Of a stretch of 64,000 nt of DNA, positions 16,174 through 25,040 are shown in pieces. The DNA is taken from positions 477,937 to 541,936 of the forward strand of contig NZ_JACWFH010000008.1 of assembly GCF_019749255.1 (NCBI RefSeq), in the 5' to 3' direction. The notes beneath the pieces are model-generated. The model was not told where the DNA came from. It was given only the letters and a program-made list of their open reading frames with translations, and did not search any database. How positions within the stretch are numbered: position 1 is the first letter of the stretch; each line of letters starts with the position of its first letter. The position numbers and the translations under genes were made by a program. Source of the DNA: Mesobacillus maritimus. GTDB lineage: Bacteria; Bacillota; Bacilli; Bacillales; Cytobacillaceae.

Positions 16174-16616
16174 AATTTATATTGGTGGAACTAGTTGTAG
16201 TAATCACTAAGAGTTTTGGGGTGTTCGCCGCGATACAGTAACGCTTTTGAACTCTAAATCTAGCGTTTTAATGAATAGTAAAGTTAAACATATGGTTTTA
16301 AAACTAGTCATTTAATCGTAATCTATGTAAAAAATGAGGTCTGTTTAAAAGGTTGTCAACCCCAAAATATATGAAAAAACTAGATTTCATGTAAAATAGT
16401 GGATTATAAGTGAATTAATTACAAATCGACTGGTACTTTCATAAAACATAGACAGGTCATTGAAAAAAATTCTCTCTCTTTGGGAGATTTCTATGACTGT
16501 TCATTCATTATTCTAGCAAAAAGACGTATTTGGAAATTCCTTCCTAAAATATTACAAAAATCAAATGCTATGATAAAAGGGCAAGCGAGAGAGAAACAAT
16601 CTAGGGAGGAACTATA
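16174..16616. other. Intergenic gap with no recognisable gene
   Basis: 443 AT-rich bases. I see no ORF with a ribosome site, no strong terminator and no repeat. A run CTCTCTCTTTGGGAGA near 16470 could fold weakly. The last 60 bases presumably hold the promoter and GGGAGG ribosome site of the CAP-domain gene. Confidence 0.5.
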
Positions 16617-17384
16617 ATGAAAAAGAAAATGATATTGTCAGTAGCAGCAACAGCGGCACTACTTTTAGGAGCACCAGGTGTGAATGGTGCAGATGCGGCA
16701 AGTCCATCCAATACTATTGAAAAAAAGGTATACGTTTATCAAACTGGAAACCTCAACTATGACCAAATAAATAGCTATCTACAAAAATATTTAAAAGGCT
16801 ATAACATCAATTGGGAGAGCGTAAATACAACTCCATCTAAAGATCAACAGTCTGAACAGCAAGTGAATAAACCTGAGGGAGAAAAACAACCTATTTCAAC
16901 TCAGCAACCAACAACTCCGGCTCCAGAAAAGGTACAGCAACCAACTGCTCCGCCGGTTCAAGAACAACCAACAAAACCAAGTGAAGGTACTCAAGCTTCT
17001 TCACAGGTAAGTGCATATGAGCAACAGGTCGTGAATTTAACCAACCAAGAACGCGCAAAGCAAGGCCTACCTGCTCTAAAATTGGATACAGAATTGAGTA
17101 AAGTAGCAAAAGAAAAATCACTTGATATGAAAAATAACGGATATTTCAGCCATACAAGCCCTAACTATGGGTCTCCATTTGATATGATGAAGCAGTTCGG
17201 CATTTCATACCGTGCGGCAGGAGAAAACATCGCAATGGGACAGCGTTCACCAGAAGAAGTTGTGAATGCTTGGATGAATAGTGAAGGTCACCGTAAAAAT
17301 ATTTTAAGCAGTTCATTTACTCATATTGGTGTAGGTCATGTCGCGGACGGGAACTATTGGACACAAATGTTTATTGGAAAATAA
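16617..17384 (+). CDS. Secreted CAP-domain (SCP/PR1, YkwD-like) protein
   Basis: A 255-residue exported protein: signal peptide MKKKMILSVAATAALLLGAP ending near ADA, a spacer (30-80), a Pro/Gln/Thr-rich linker (about 65-125), and a C-terminal CAP domain (130-255). The domain motifs are LTNQERAKQGLPALKLD, NGYFSHTSPNYGSPFDM, AGENIAMGQRSPEEVVNAWM and SEGHRKNILSSSFTHIGVG. CAP proteins of Bacillus act outside the cell and several are spore or wall associated; their biochemistry is unsettled. A GGGAGG site precedes the ATG and a terminator follows, so it is monocistronic. Confidence 0.9.
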   Translation: MKKKMILSVAATAALLLGAPGVNGADAASPSNTIEKKVYVYQTGNLNYDQINSYLQKYLKGYNINWESVNTTPSKDQQSEQQVNKPEGEKQPISTQQPTTPAPEKVQQPTAPPVQEQPTKPSEGTQASSQVSAYEQQVVNLTNQERAKQGLPALKLDTELSKVAKEKSLDMKNNGYFSHTSPNYGSPFDMMKQFGISYRAAGENIAMGQRSPEEVVNAWMNSEGHRKNILSSSFTHIGVGHVADGNYWTQMFIGK

Positions 17385-17391
17385 AGTATGA

Positions 17392-17430
17392 CGCCGGGTC
17401 CTCCAACTTTTTGGAGGCCTGGCTTTTTTG
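17392..17430 (+). terminator. Terminator of the CAP-domain gene
   Basis: GCCGGGTCCTCCAA pairs with TTGGAGGCCTGGC, followed by TTTTTT. Confidence 0.88.
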
Positions 17431-17493
17431 TGGTTTAATTAGGGGAAAGAATGATACCCTATGGGGAGAACAATTAGATAGCAGGTGAAGAGT

Positions 17494-18687
17494 TTGTATA
17501 AATTGTATACTCATAATGATCTTGATGGTGTTGGATGTGGGATTGTAGCGAAACTGGCATTTGGTGACAAAGTAGAGGTAAGGTATAACTCCGTAATGGG
17601 ATTAGACACACAGATTGAACGGTTGTTTGAACATGAAAAGAAGGTAAGTGAGTTCCATTTATTCATAACCGATCTCTCCATTAATGAAGAAAATACAAAG
17701 CGTGTCGAGAAGCTCTATCAGAGTGGGGGAAAGGTAAACTTTATTGACCATCATAAAACAGCCCTTCACTTTAATGATTATCGCTGGGGTTCGGTCCAAG
17801 TTGAATATGAGGACGGCAGGCTAACTTCGGCTACTTCATTGCTTTATGAACATTTTCTTGAAAATAAGTGGATTCAACCATCTAAAGCTGTTGACCAATT
17901 CGTAGAACTCGTTCGGCAATATGATACATGGGAATGGGATCAAAACGATAATGTAAAAGCGAAGCAATTGAATGATTTGTTTTTTATGTTCTCGATAGAT
18001 GAATTCGAGGGAAAAATGCTTGACCGATTAACAAAGCATAAAGAGGGCTTTGAGTTTGATGAGTTTGAACAAAAGCTTCTTTCAATGGAAGAGGACAAAA
18101 TCGAGCGATATGTTAAAAGAAAAAAACGAGAGACGTTTCAAACGTTTATCGATGATTATTGTGCAGGGATTGTCCACGCAGAGTCCTATCATTCTGAGCT
18201 TGGCAATGAACTTGGGAAAGAATATCCACACTTAGATTACATAGCGATTTTAAACGTCGGTGGGAAAAAAATTAGTTTTAGAACCATTCATGACCATGTT
18301 GACGTATCCGCTGTTGCGGGCCAATTTGGAGGTGGAGGTCATGCAAAAGCTTCAGGCTGTTCGATGGGAAAGGAAGCCTTCGAATTATATGTTCAGGAAG
18401 TGTACCCATTAGATCCGATAAAACAAGACGCGTTTAGAAATAGATACAATCTGAAGGAATCCCCAAAAGGGTCACTTTATGATACTAGACAAGGCGAAAA
18501 ATTCTTGATTACTCCAGTTAAGGAAGATAAATGGGGGATTGAGGAGAAAAACGGTAAAATTGACTCTACCTTCAACTCATTCCAAGAGGCAGAGAATTAT
18601 TTGAAAAGAAATTTCGGTGCCTCACTCTCTCGGGATGATGTGTACGTCCAGTACTTAACCAATTTTTATTTAAAACAAAAAGAGTAA
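17494..18687 (+). CDS. nrnB: DHH/DHHA1 phosphoesterase, oligoribonuclease NrnB
   Basis: A 397-residue cytoplasmic nanoRNase that degrades short RNA oligonucleotides to mononucleotides. The DHH domain has THNDLDGVGCGIVAK (about 5-19), ITDLSINEEN and the name-giving FIDHHKT (near 88-94). The C-terminal DHHA1 domain has the glycine motif QFGGGGHAKASGCSMG. The start is placed at TTG 17494, where AGGTG lies just upstream and the protein begins at the same point as B. subtilis NrnB (YngD) as I recall it; a GTG three codons earlier has no ribosome site. It stands alone between two terminators. Confidence 0.85.
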   Translation: MYKLYTHNDLDGVGCGIVAKLAFGDKVEVRYNSVMGLDTQIERLFEHEKKVSEFHLFITDLSINEENTKRVEKLYQSGGKVNFIDHHKTALHFNDYRWGSVQVEYEDGRLTSATSLLYEHFLENKWIQPSKAVDQFVELVRQYDTWEWDQNDNVKAKQLNDLFFMFSIDEFEGKMLDRLTKHKEGFEFDEFEQKLLSMEEDKIERYVKRKKRETFQTFIDDYCAGIVHAESYHSELGNELGKEYPHLDYIAILNVGGKKISFRTIHDHVDVSAVAGQFGGGGHAKASGCSMGKEAFELYVQEVYPLDPIKQDAFRNRYNLKESPKGSLYDTRQGEKFLITPVKEDKWGIEEKNGKIDSTFNSFQEAENYLKRNFGASLSRDDVYVQYLTNFYLKQKE

Positions 18688-18691
18688 CCAA

Positions 18692-18726
18692 AAAGGGAGT
18701 TCACAAATTTTGTGAGCTCCCTTTAT
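18692..18726. terminator. Bidirectional terminator between nrnB and the GNAT gene
   Basis: AAAGGGAGTTCACAAA pairs with TTTTGTGAGCTCCCTTT. It serves convergent genes. Confidence 0.85.
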
Positions 18727-18733
18727 CTATTTC

Positions 18734-19294
18734 CTAGGCTTCTAATCTGTGTGAATCTTCCCCTATTTGAACCATTTCCCTGCGTAAATATAAGGAGTAT
18801 TGGTCCTTAGGGATTTCGTATAGATCATAAATTTCGCTAGTGGCGTTAAGTTGTTCGTAAATCGTTTTTCTAGTGTCATTAGCTTTTACTACATATGGAA
18901 GCTTCTCCGCTGCTTTGATTGAGCGGATGTTTTCTTTTCGAATACGCATAAAGATGGTTTCAATGTCACGTTCATAAAATACTTCTTGGAAAAAAGCATC
19001 TTTCGCAGGTCCATTGTAGCCTTTCCCATGATAAGGTTTGCCAATCCAAGTTCCTAAGAAGCCTGCACCATCTTGAATATCAAATAAATTAATTGTACCA
19101 ATTGGGGCTCCCCAATCGTCTAGTATCGTTCTTGAAATGAGCTCTCCTCGTTCTTCTGCTTCAATGGTTTGTTTTGATACAAAAACAAACTCATCGTAAG
19201 AATATGCCTTTTGACGTACAAAAGGGAAGACATCTGGATGCGACATTAGCTCGAAAAGAACGTGAGAATCCTGAAGATCGCGTTTCTTGAGCAT
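18734..19294 (-). CDS. GNAT-family N-acetyltransferase
   Basis: A 186-residue acetyltransferase. The N-terminal strand-helix MLKKRDLQDSHVLFELMSHP is typical of RimJ/RimL-like GNATs. The central part has PIGTINLFDI, FLGTWIGKPYHGKGYNGPA (the acetyl-CoA loop, near Q/R-x-x-G-x-G/A) and IFMRIRKENIRSIKAAEKL. The substrate cannot be told. AGGAGGG precedes the ATG. About 35 bases upstream on the same strand begins a strongly structured tRNA-like element (19328-19460), which would lie in its 5' leader if transcription starts farther up. Confidence 0.82.
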   Translation of the reverse strand: MLKKRDLQDSHVLFELMSHPDVFPFVRQKAYSYDEFVFVSKQTIEAEERGELISRTILDDWGAPIGTINLFDIQDGAGFLGTWIGKPYHGKGYNGPAKDAFFQEVFYERDIETIFMRIRKENIRSIKAAEKLPYVVKANDTRKTIYEQLNATSEIYDLYEIPKDQYSLYLRREMVQIGEDSHRLEA

Positions 19295-19327
19295 TTTGTA
19301 TCCCTCCTAATTACAGGGCAGATTTTC

Positions 19328-19460
19328 TCCATGTATAAATAGACATGGCCCACCCTCGAAATTTTTTGTGAAAATTGCTAAAAAATTTCGGGGTGGGAAT
19401 CGAACCCACTAGAACCAGGATACTGGTGGCGCACCATTTGCCTTCCCTTATTACATTTCC
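19328..19460 (-). ncRNA. Structured tRNA-like element in the leader of the GNAT gene
   Basis: Read on the minus strand, the region contains in order: a D-arm-like hairpin GGC-AAATGGTGC-GCC (19428-19442), a short hairpin CCAG-TATC-CTGG, a T-arm-like hairpin GTGGG-TTCGATT-CCCAC (19393-19409), then an 18-bp hairpin whose first strand starts with the same CCCAC bases (19349-19397), and a final CCATGT/ACATGG hairpin (19329-19348). The T-arm and the long hairpin compete for one strand, as in a regulatory switch. The anticodon-like arm is too short and no matching acceptor stem is seen, so this is not a working tRNA. Transcription is not shown. Confidence 0.45.
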
Positions 19461-19774
19461 AATATGAACTTTTTAAATAAACATTTTCCATAGAGAATCA
19501 TACTAAAAAATCACGAAAAAGAAAATAGTTTTTTTGTGTATTTTTCAAACTATTTTTTGCCAAATTTCATCAATTTTTTTAATAAGCTTTGTTGCTTGAA
19601 AGGATAATGGATATTTGGTTTCCCTATCCCTTTATATAGCGTTTTTTGCGAGAAAAAACTTGTGAATTTTAGCGATGGACAGCTCGTATTAGTGTATTTC
19701 TTTTATAGATTAGAATAAGATTCAGCATAATGTTTTTGCTCTTTAATACAAACAAATTATGAGGAAAAAGTTTA

Positions 19775-20563
19775 TTAAAATGATCCTGTATATTGTAGGG
19801 CTAATACGATAAGTCCTAGTACCCAAACATATAGAGCGAATATCTTTAAAGATTTCTTTTGTAGGAATTGAATCATCCATACAACAGCCACATAACCACA
19901 AAGAGCTGAGGCAATTGTGGCTACTAATAAACTGCCAAGAGACACAGCTTCCGTTCCGCCTGAAAATAGCTCTGGTATCTTATAAACTACGCCACCTGCG
20001 ATTGCTGGGATTGACAGTAAAAAAGAAAAATAAGCGGCTGTCTCTCTGTCTAGTTTTCTAAACAGGGCAGCTGCAATCGTTAGCCCTGACCGAGATAGAG
20101 CCGGCATAATGGCAGCGGATTGTGCAACTCCAATAAATAAAGCATCTTTATACGAAATCTGGTGCATTTTTTTACGACCATTTCTAATTCCATCTGCCAT
20201 CCAAAGAATCATCCCTGTTACAAGGAATTCCCAGCCAATCGTTACGCCACTTTTTGAAATCGAATCAAAGAAATCATCAAATAGTACCCCGACAATGACC
20301 GCAGGAATTGTCCCAATGACAAGCAGCTTAGCCGTTTTACCTAGTGGGTGTTTAATCACATCGATGAGCTCATCTTTATAAATGACCAGCACTGCTAATA
20401 GAGTCCCAGTGTGAAGCATTGTATCAAGAAACAACCCCGCTTCATCAAGTCCAAAAAGATGCCTGCCTAGATACAAGTGCCCCGTACTTGAAATTGGCAG
20501 GAACTCAGTGAACCCTTGAATTACCCCAAGGATGAATGCTTCAATTTTTGACATCATCTCCAT
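19775..20563 (-). CDS. uppP: Undecaprenyl-diphosphatase UppP (BacA)
   Basis: An integral membrane enzyme of 262 residues that recycles undecaprenyl pyrophosphate to the monophosphate carrier for cell-wall synthesis; it can confer bacitracin resistance. Family motifs are QGFTEFLPISSTGHLYLG near the N-terminus and MPALSRSGLTIAAAL in the middle, both lining the active site, with about eight hydrophobic segments. ATG 20563 is chosen because GAGGTGAT lies six bases ahead; the longer open frame has no site. There is no neighbour on the same strand downstream within 480 bases. Confidence 0.94.
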   Translation of the reverse strand: MEMMSKIEAFILGVIQGFTEFLPISSTGHLYLGRHLFGLDEAGLFLDTMLHTGTLLAVLVIYKDELIDVIKHPLGKTAKLLVIGTIPAVIVGVLFDDFFDSISKSGVTIGWEFLVTGMILWMADGIRNGRKKMHQISYKDALFIGVAQSAAIMPALSRSGLTIAAALFRKLDRETAAYFSFLLSIPAIAGGVVYKIPELFSGGTEAVSLGSLLVATIASALCGYVAVVWMIQFLQKKSLKIFALYVWVLGLIVLALQYTGSF

Positions 20564-20719
20564 ACCTATCACCTCATAGAAGTTGCTTGTACTACAAATG
20601 TATTCAGATTGTCCAAAACAAGAACTTCTCATCTCAACCGAGTGGAATATACTTAAATGATGAAACTTTTATCTTGGAACTACGTAATTAAGAAAAGGGA
20701 TGAAAAAGGGGGAAAAGAA

Positions 20720-21040
20720 ATGCCTAGCAATGAGGAAAGACTGCTTTCGGCTGCTATTTATGCAATTAGTTTTTTTACCGTCTTTATTGGACCGCTCGTC
20801 ATTTGGCTTATAAAAAAGAATGAATCAAGTTATATTGATTTTCACGGTAGAGAATATTTGAACTTCCTAATATCCTACGCTGTATATGGAATCGTTAGTT
20901 GGATTCTAATGATAGTTTTAATTGGATTTATCCTAGCACCCGTTGTAGGAGTGCTTGGCGTTGTGTTTACAATCGTGGGTGCGATCAAAGCTTATGAAGG
21001 CCAAGAATACCGCATCCCATTCATTTTCAGGATTCTATAA
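20720..21040 (+). CDS. DUF4870-type small membrane protein
   Basis: A 106-residue protein with three hydrophobic segments: LLSAAIYAISFFTVFIGPLV, YLNFLISYAVYGIVSWILMI and the LIGFILAPVVGVLGVVFTIV stretch. The YIDFHGREYLNFLISYA segment between the first two is the signature of the DUF4870/Tic20-like family. AAAGGGGG precedes the ATG at 20720. The function is unknown. It is divergent from uppP. Confidence 0.8.
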   Translation: MPSNEERLLSAAIYAISFFTVFIGPLVIWLIKKNESSYIDFHGREYLNFLISYAVYGIVSWILMIVLIGFILAPVVGVLGVVFTIVGAIKAYEGQEYRIPFIFRIL

Positions 21041-21046
21041 TAACAG

Positions 21047-21098
21047 GAGGTCGAATCACTAGCTTAGTATCAACAAGCTATAGGTTTGGCCTTTTTTT
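21047..21098 (+). terminator. Terminator after the DUF4870 gene
   Basis: An outer AGG/CCT pair encloses a TAGCTT/AAGCTA stem, followed by TTTTTTT. Confidence 0.6.
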
Positions 21099-21189
21099 GT
21101 TGTACTCTGGATAGCTGGGAACACTCCTATGATTGGTAGGTTGGAGTCTACTAAATCTCAGCGGTGTTCAAAAGAGCCCATCAATACCG

Positions 21190-21400
21190 TGCAACATTTT
21201 CACCGAGTATGGTCAAAAGAGAAGTCTGGTCAGTGGCCAACAGGTGAATTTTTATCGAGTATAGTCAGTGAGGGACCTGGTTAATGCCCATAGCTGGTAT
21301 AGTTAATGAAGAGGCTCCTTAATATCCAAACAGAAGTACGTTTAATGAGCATAGTCAATGAGAAGGACTAGAGAGAACATTAACTAGGATGAAAGGATTG
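21190..21400. repeat. Degenerate tandem repeat, GAGTATAGTCAATGAG-type units
   Basis: This lies in a 500-base gap with no gene. At least four related units can be aligned on the words GAGTATGGTCAAAAGAGA, GAGTATAGTCAGTGAGGGAC, GGTATAGTTAATGAAGAGGC and GAGCATAGTCAATGAGAAGG. They are spaced roughly 35-55 bases apart, with AATGCCCATAG or AATATCCAAAC between. The copies are too diverged to be recent. Confidence 0.5.
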
Positions 21401-21539
21401 CCGAATTCCCTAAAATAACCCATTGGAAACAGATAAATACTTTTTACATTGTTTTTACCAGAGCATCTTTTTCTATAAAATTCCTTTAATATGCTAAGAT
21501 AACTATTGTGAATTTGTTAATGTAGAAAGGAAGATATAC

Positions 21540-22391
21540 GTGGCGATTGATGCAGGTCTTGTCCTTGAAGGTGGAGGGATGAGAGGAGTTTATACGGCTG
21601 GTGTTCTCGAGTATTTTCTAGAACAGGGGATTAACTTTCCTTATGTAATTGGTGTTTCTGCAGGTGCAGCCATGGCTGCTTCCTACTTATCCAAACAAAA
21701 AGGGAGAAATAAAAAAGTAAATATTGGTTTCATTACAGATCCTCGCTATATATCTTGGCAAAATTTTATTAAAACGAGGCAAGCGTTTGGAATGGATTTT
21801 ATTTTTGATGAAATTCCGAATAAAATTGTCCCTTATTATTATGAAGAGTTTTACAAGAATGAAGCAGAGTTTGTCGTGGGTACAACCGATTGTTTGACTG
21901 GAGAAGCGGTGTATTTTTCAAAAGAAGATTATGGACAAGATATGTTAAAGGCAATCAGAGCGTCCAGTTCATTACCGTTTCTTTCTCCGGAAATTCATTT
22001 TAAAAACAAGCTACTTCTCGATGGCGGAATAAGTGATCCCATCCCCATTAAAAAGTCGATTCAAGATGGGAATAAAAAGAATGTAGTTGTTTTAACGAGG
22101 AATGAAGGCTATTTAAAAAAGCCATCTAAATTTCAATTCCTTATAAAACGAAAGTATCCACAATACAGTGGTTTGCAAACGGCACTGGCGAAACGGTATC
22201 AAGTCTACAACGATACGATTTCCTATTTAACTGAAGAAGAGAAAAAAGGAAATGTCTTGATTATTCGACCGACAGACCCGTTGAAGGTTGGTCGTATGGA
22301 AAGAAATCCGGCAAAACTTGAAAAGTTATATAATCAAGGGTATGAAGACGCCAGGAAAGCAAAAGGTCGTCTTTTAGCCTGGGAGTATTGA
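21540..22391 (+). CDS. Patatin-like phospholipase
   Basis: A 283-residue cytosolic lipid acyl hydrolase of the YjjU-like patatin group. The Gly-rich oxyanion loop is LEGGGMRGVY (9-18), the nucleophile is in GVSAGA (about S40) and the catalytic aspartate in LLDGGISDPIP (about D161). These form the Ser-Asp dyad of the family. The start is GTG behind AAAGGAAG. It is followed by its own terminator. The substrate is unknown. Confidence 0.92.
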   Translation: MAIDAGLVLEGGGMRGVYTAGVLEYFLEQGINFPYVIGVSAGAAMAASYLSKQKGRNKKVNIGFITDPRYISWQNFIKTRQAFGMDFIFDEIPNKIVPYYYEEFYKNEAEFVVGTTDCLTGEAVYFSKEDYGQDMLKAIRASSSLPFLSPEIHFKNKLLLDGGISDPIPIKKSIQDGNKKNVVVLTRNEGYLKKPSKFQFLIKRKYPQYSGLQTALAKRYQVYNDTISYLTEEEKKGNVLIIRPTDPLKVGRMERNPAKLEKLYNQGYEDARKAKGRLLAWEY

Positions 22392-22420
22392 GCTATCCTC
22401 ACTGGATAGCTCTTTTTATT
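22390..22420 (+). terminator. Terminator of the patatin gene
   Basis: GAGCTATCC/GGATAGCTC with loop TCACT, then TTTTTATT. It overlaps the stop codon. Confidence 0.88.
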
Positions 22421-22495
22421 GATTTTACTAGAATGAACTTAGTACGAGTTTAATAGAATAGAGTAATAAGCTAATGAAGTGTGAGGAAAAAAATT

Positions 22496-23272
22496 ATGAG
22501 CATAAAACAATATTATTACAGAACCGCTCAATCCTATTTATATGCATGTATCCTAGCCATTACTCTGCTTACCCTACTATTAATGATAGGGTTGTTCTTA
22601 CCTTCAAGACCGCCTTTAGGCTTGCTGTTTATCCCCTTTTTCTTGTTTTCTGTTGTGCAGCTTCAGGGCTATCTACGTTATAGGAAACGCGCGAAGGAGG
22701 CTTTATTTGTCTGTTTGGACCAAAAGCTAGATGATTTTTTTACCTATTCCGATTATCTGCTTACTTTTGCCCCAGCACCGGCTCTTAGGCTGTTGCTATT
22801 CCATCCTAATAGTTTGCTAGCAGGAGAAATTAAAGAACTCAACCAAACACGTTGGCGCTACCTCTTACCTGATATGCTGGATCGTCGTTTAAAAAAGACA
22901 TTTGGTTTATATGATTCTACTGGGAAGCTTTTAGCCTATTTTATTGCAGTGAATCAAAAGGTAGAAGTGATGGATGAAGATATGAATGTAGTGATGGTAT
23001 ATGATCATCACCAGCAATTAGGTACCTCTCCCTCTGATGAAGCTGGAGTGAAATTTATGAGGAGTAGCCATTCTAGTACGTATACGGATGTACGTGTAGT
23101 GAGGGAAGAGAAAGTTGTGTCAAGATTGCAAAAGGGCTGGATGCCGACCAAGTGGACAAAACACTTTACGATTAACACCCCTATTCTTTCGTTTGACATA
23201 TCCTCTAATCAAGCAGACAAGCTATTAACTTTGGCTGCTGTCATCAGTCATTATCAATATGAAAATCATTAA
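22496..23272 (+). CDS. Membrane protein of unknown function
   Basis: A protein of about 258 residues with two adjacent hydrophobic segments near the N-terminus (SYLYACILAITLLTLLLMIG and LGLLFIPFFLFSVVQ), then a long soluble part rich in beta-like stretches. This includes LLAYFIAVNQKVEVMDEDMN, which reads like a cytosolic beta-sheet domain, and a C-terminal ISSNQADKLLTLAAVISHY. I do not recognise the family. ATG 22496 follows GTGAGGA at good spacing and is preferred to the earlier in-frame GTG. Confidence 0.65.
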   Translation: MSIKQYYYRTAQSYLYACILAITLLTLLLMIGLFLPSRPPLGLLFIPFFLFSVVQLQGYLRYRKRAKEALFVCLDQKLDDFFTYSDYLLTFAPAPALRLLLFHPNSLLAGEIKELNQTRWRYLLPDMLDRRLKKTFGLYDSTGKLLAYFIAVNQKVEVMDEDMNVVMVYDHHQQLGTSPSDEAGVKFMRSSHSSTYTDVRVVREEKVVSRLQKGWMPTKWTKHFTINTPILSFDISSNQADKLLTLAAVISHYQYENH

Positions 23273-23370
23273 GATGACAAACGTTTAGAAAGTTTTCACT
23301 TTTTTAATGCAGTTTATGTTCATTTCGTTTTACAATAGCATCAAGAGGTTTTTTCGAAAGGGATGTTAGC

Positions 23371-23946
23371 ATGAAGAAGTTTTTGATTGTGATTGGTATT
23401 ATTCTCGCTGTCTTGTTTGTCGTCGATATGACGGTTTTAAAGGATGAAGGAATAATTAATAAAGTCGGACTGACCGGAAAATATAAAAAACTGGATAACC
23501 TAGATGAACTTCCAGTTGGCTTGGCAGAAGGGAATGTTGCACCTGATTTCTCTTTGGTTGATTTAAATGGGAATTCGATAAAATTAAGTGACCTTCGAGG
23601 AAAAAAGGTTCTTGTAAACTTTTGGGCTACGTGGTGTCCACCGTGTAAAGCAGAGATGCCCTATATGCAAGAAATGTATGAAAAATACCAGGAAGATGGG
23701 TTTGAAATTTTAGCTGTCAACTCAACTGTAACCGAAAAGGCACGGGAAAATGTTGTAGATTTTGTTTCAGAATATGGGTTGAGCTTTCCAATCCCAATGG
23801 ATGAGAAAAATCGTGTTTCAAGTGACTATGAAATCATGGCTTATCCAACCAGCTTTTTCATTGATTCTGATGGAGTCATTCGTAGCATTACTGTTGGCGG
23901 AATGACAAAAGAGCATCTTGAAGGGGAAATAAAAAAGCTCCCGTAA
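23371..23946 (+). CDS. Membrane-anchored thioredoxin-like protein (TlpA/ResA/YneN type)
   Basis: A 191-residue thiol-disulfide oxidoreductase facing outside the membrane. It has an N-terminal anchor (FLIVIGIILAVLFVVDM), a start of the AhpC/TSA-like fold at APDFSLVDLNGNSIKLSDLR, the redox motif ATWCPPCKAEMP (C89 and C92) and the cis-proline in AYPTSFFID. Related Bacillus proteins serve cytochrome c maturation (ResA), spore cortex formation (StoA) or are uncharacterised (YneN); the sequence alone does not decide. AAAGGGATG precedes the ATG. Confidence 0.88.
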   Translation: MKKFLIVIGIILAVLFVVDMTVLKDEGIINKVGLTGKYKKLDNLDELPVGLAEGNVAPDFSLVDLNGNSIKLSDLRGKKVLVNFWATWCPPCKAEMPYMQEMYEKYQEDGFEILAVNSTVTEKARENVVDFVSEYGLSFPIPMDEKNRVSSDYEIMAYPTSFFIDSDGVIRSITVGGMTKEHLEGEIKKLP

Positions 23947-23961
23947 CTGCTTGCCTTAGTT

Positions 23962-23990
23962 CCACCCGTTTAGTACCGGGTGGTTTTTAT
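23962..23990 (+). terminator. Terminator of the thioredoxin-like gene
   Basis: CCACCC/GGGTGG stem, then TTTTTATT. Confidence 0.82.
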
Positions 23991-24070
23991 TATGGTGATT
24001 TTCTTTTTGTTGAACAATCAGTGAAATTATGGCATCTTTTAATATAGTACATAGTTGGGAGGCGAGGATG

Positions 24071-25030
24071 ATGATTGAATTAATAAAGTGTCATGGATCA
24101 GGAAATGATTTTCTTTTAATAGATGAAATGGACCGTGATTATGGATTTACAGAGGAGAGTCGTGCTGATCTTGCGAAATCTCTTTGTAACCGTGAAACGG
24201 AGCTAGGTGCTGATGGCATTCTGTTTATATTGTCTAGTACAAAAGCGGATGCAAGAATGCGCGTGTTTAATTCAGATGGTTCGGAAGCATCGATGTGTGG
24301 GAATGGTTTGCGTTGTGCAGCCCGTTATATATGTGAGAAGCTGGGGGTCACCGAGGCGATTGTTGAGACGATGAAGGCAAACTTGCAAGTGAAAAAAGAA
24401 ACGGACATCTTCCCTGGAGTTCCAACTTACAATGTTGAAATTTCCCCTGTTTCATTTCGTTTAGAGGACCTCCCGCTAAAACTGGATCAGGAAGAATTAA
24501 TTCAGCAAAAGATCCCTAGCTTGTCAAATGACCTTGTTTTCACAGCATTAGCTGTTCCAAACCCACATCTTGTGGCAATTGTTAATAATGACCAAGTAGA
24601 ATCAAACATGCAAAAGGAATTAAGTGAAAAAGTAAATGGACCAAACGAATGGTTCCCTGATGGAGTAAATGTGAGTTTTATAAAGCTCCTTGAGAAGGGA
24701 AAAATATATGTTCGCACCTTTGAACGCGGAGTAGGATTTACGAATGCATGCGGAACAGCGATGTCTTCTTCAAGCCTTGTGACCTGTTTGATTGGTGAAA
24801 ATCAGTTTGAAGAGAAAATTTCTGTTTATAACAACGGAGGCATGGTTCAATGTGTCGTGCACAAAGAGGGAGACCGTTATACGATTGATTTAATCGGCAA
24901 TGCAACTTATATGTATAAGGCAACAGTTGACGCCATAAGCCAAAAGGTGACTGACAAACATAATTACAGTGAACAAGAGGCCTATCATCATCTGCGTGAA
25001 CATGCTCAAACTGTGTTAGATGCAAAGTAA
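24071..25030 (+). CDS. dapF: Diaminopimelate epimerase DapF
   Basis: Converts LL- to meso-diaminopimelate for lysine and peptidoglycan synthesis. The product, about 320 residues, has both catalytic cysteines in context: the first in SMCGNGLRCAARY and the second in TNACGTAMSSSS. It also has the substrate loops CHGSGNDFLLID and VPNPHLVA. It carries a C-terminal extension (about residues 290-320, DKHNYSEQEAYHHLREHAQT) beyond the usual 275-290 residue core. GGGAGG sits 8 bases before ATG 24071; the ATG just ahead of it is equally possible. It is monocistronic, with its own terminator. Confidence 0.93.
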   Translation: MIELIKCHGSGNDFLLIDEMDRDYGFTEESRADLAKSLCNRETELGADGILFILSSTKADARMRVFNSDGSEASMCGNGLRCAARYICEKLGVTEAIVETMKANLQVKKETDIFPGVPTYNVEISPVSFRLEDLPLKLDQEELIQQKIPSLSNDLVFTALAVPNPHLVAIVNNDQVESNMQKELSEKVNGPNEWFPDGVNVSFIKLLEKGKIYVRTFERGVGFTNACGTAMSSSSLVTCLIGENQFEEKISVYNNGGMVQCVVHKEGDRYTIDLIGNATYMYKATVDAISQKVTDKHNYSEQEAYHHLREHAQTVLDAK

Positions 25031-25040
25031 CAGTAGCAGG

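Noticed and set aside
16353-16400. TTGTCA as a -35 box before the CAP-domain gene
   Set aside because: No matching -10 box lies 16-18 bases downstream, so I did not call a promoter.
19390-19442. Functional tRNA gene on the minus strand
   Set aside because: The T-arm and D-arm look right, but the anticodon arm is only 12 bases, the acceptor stem does not pair and no CCA follows.
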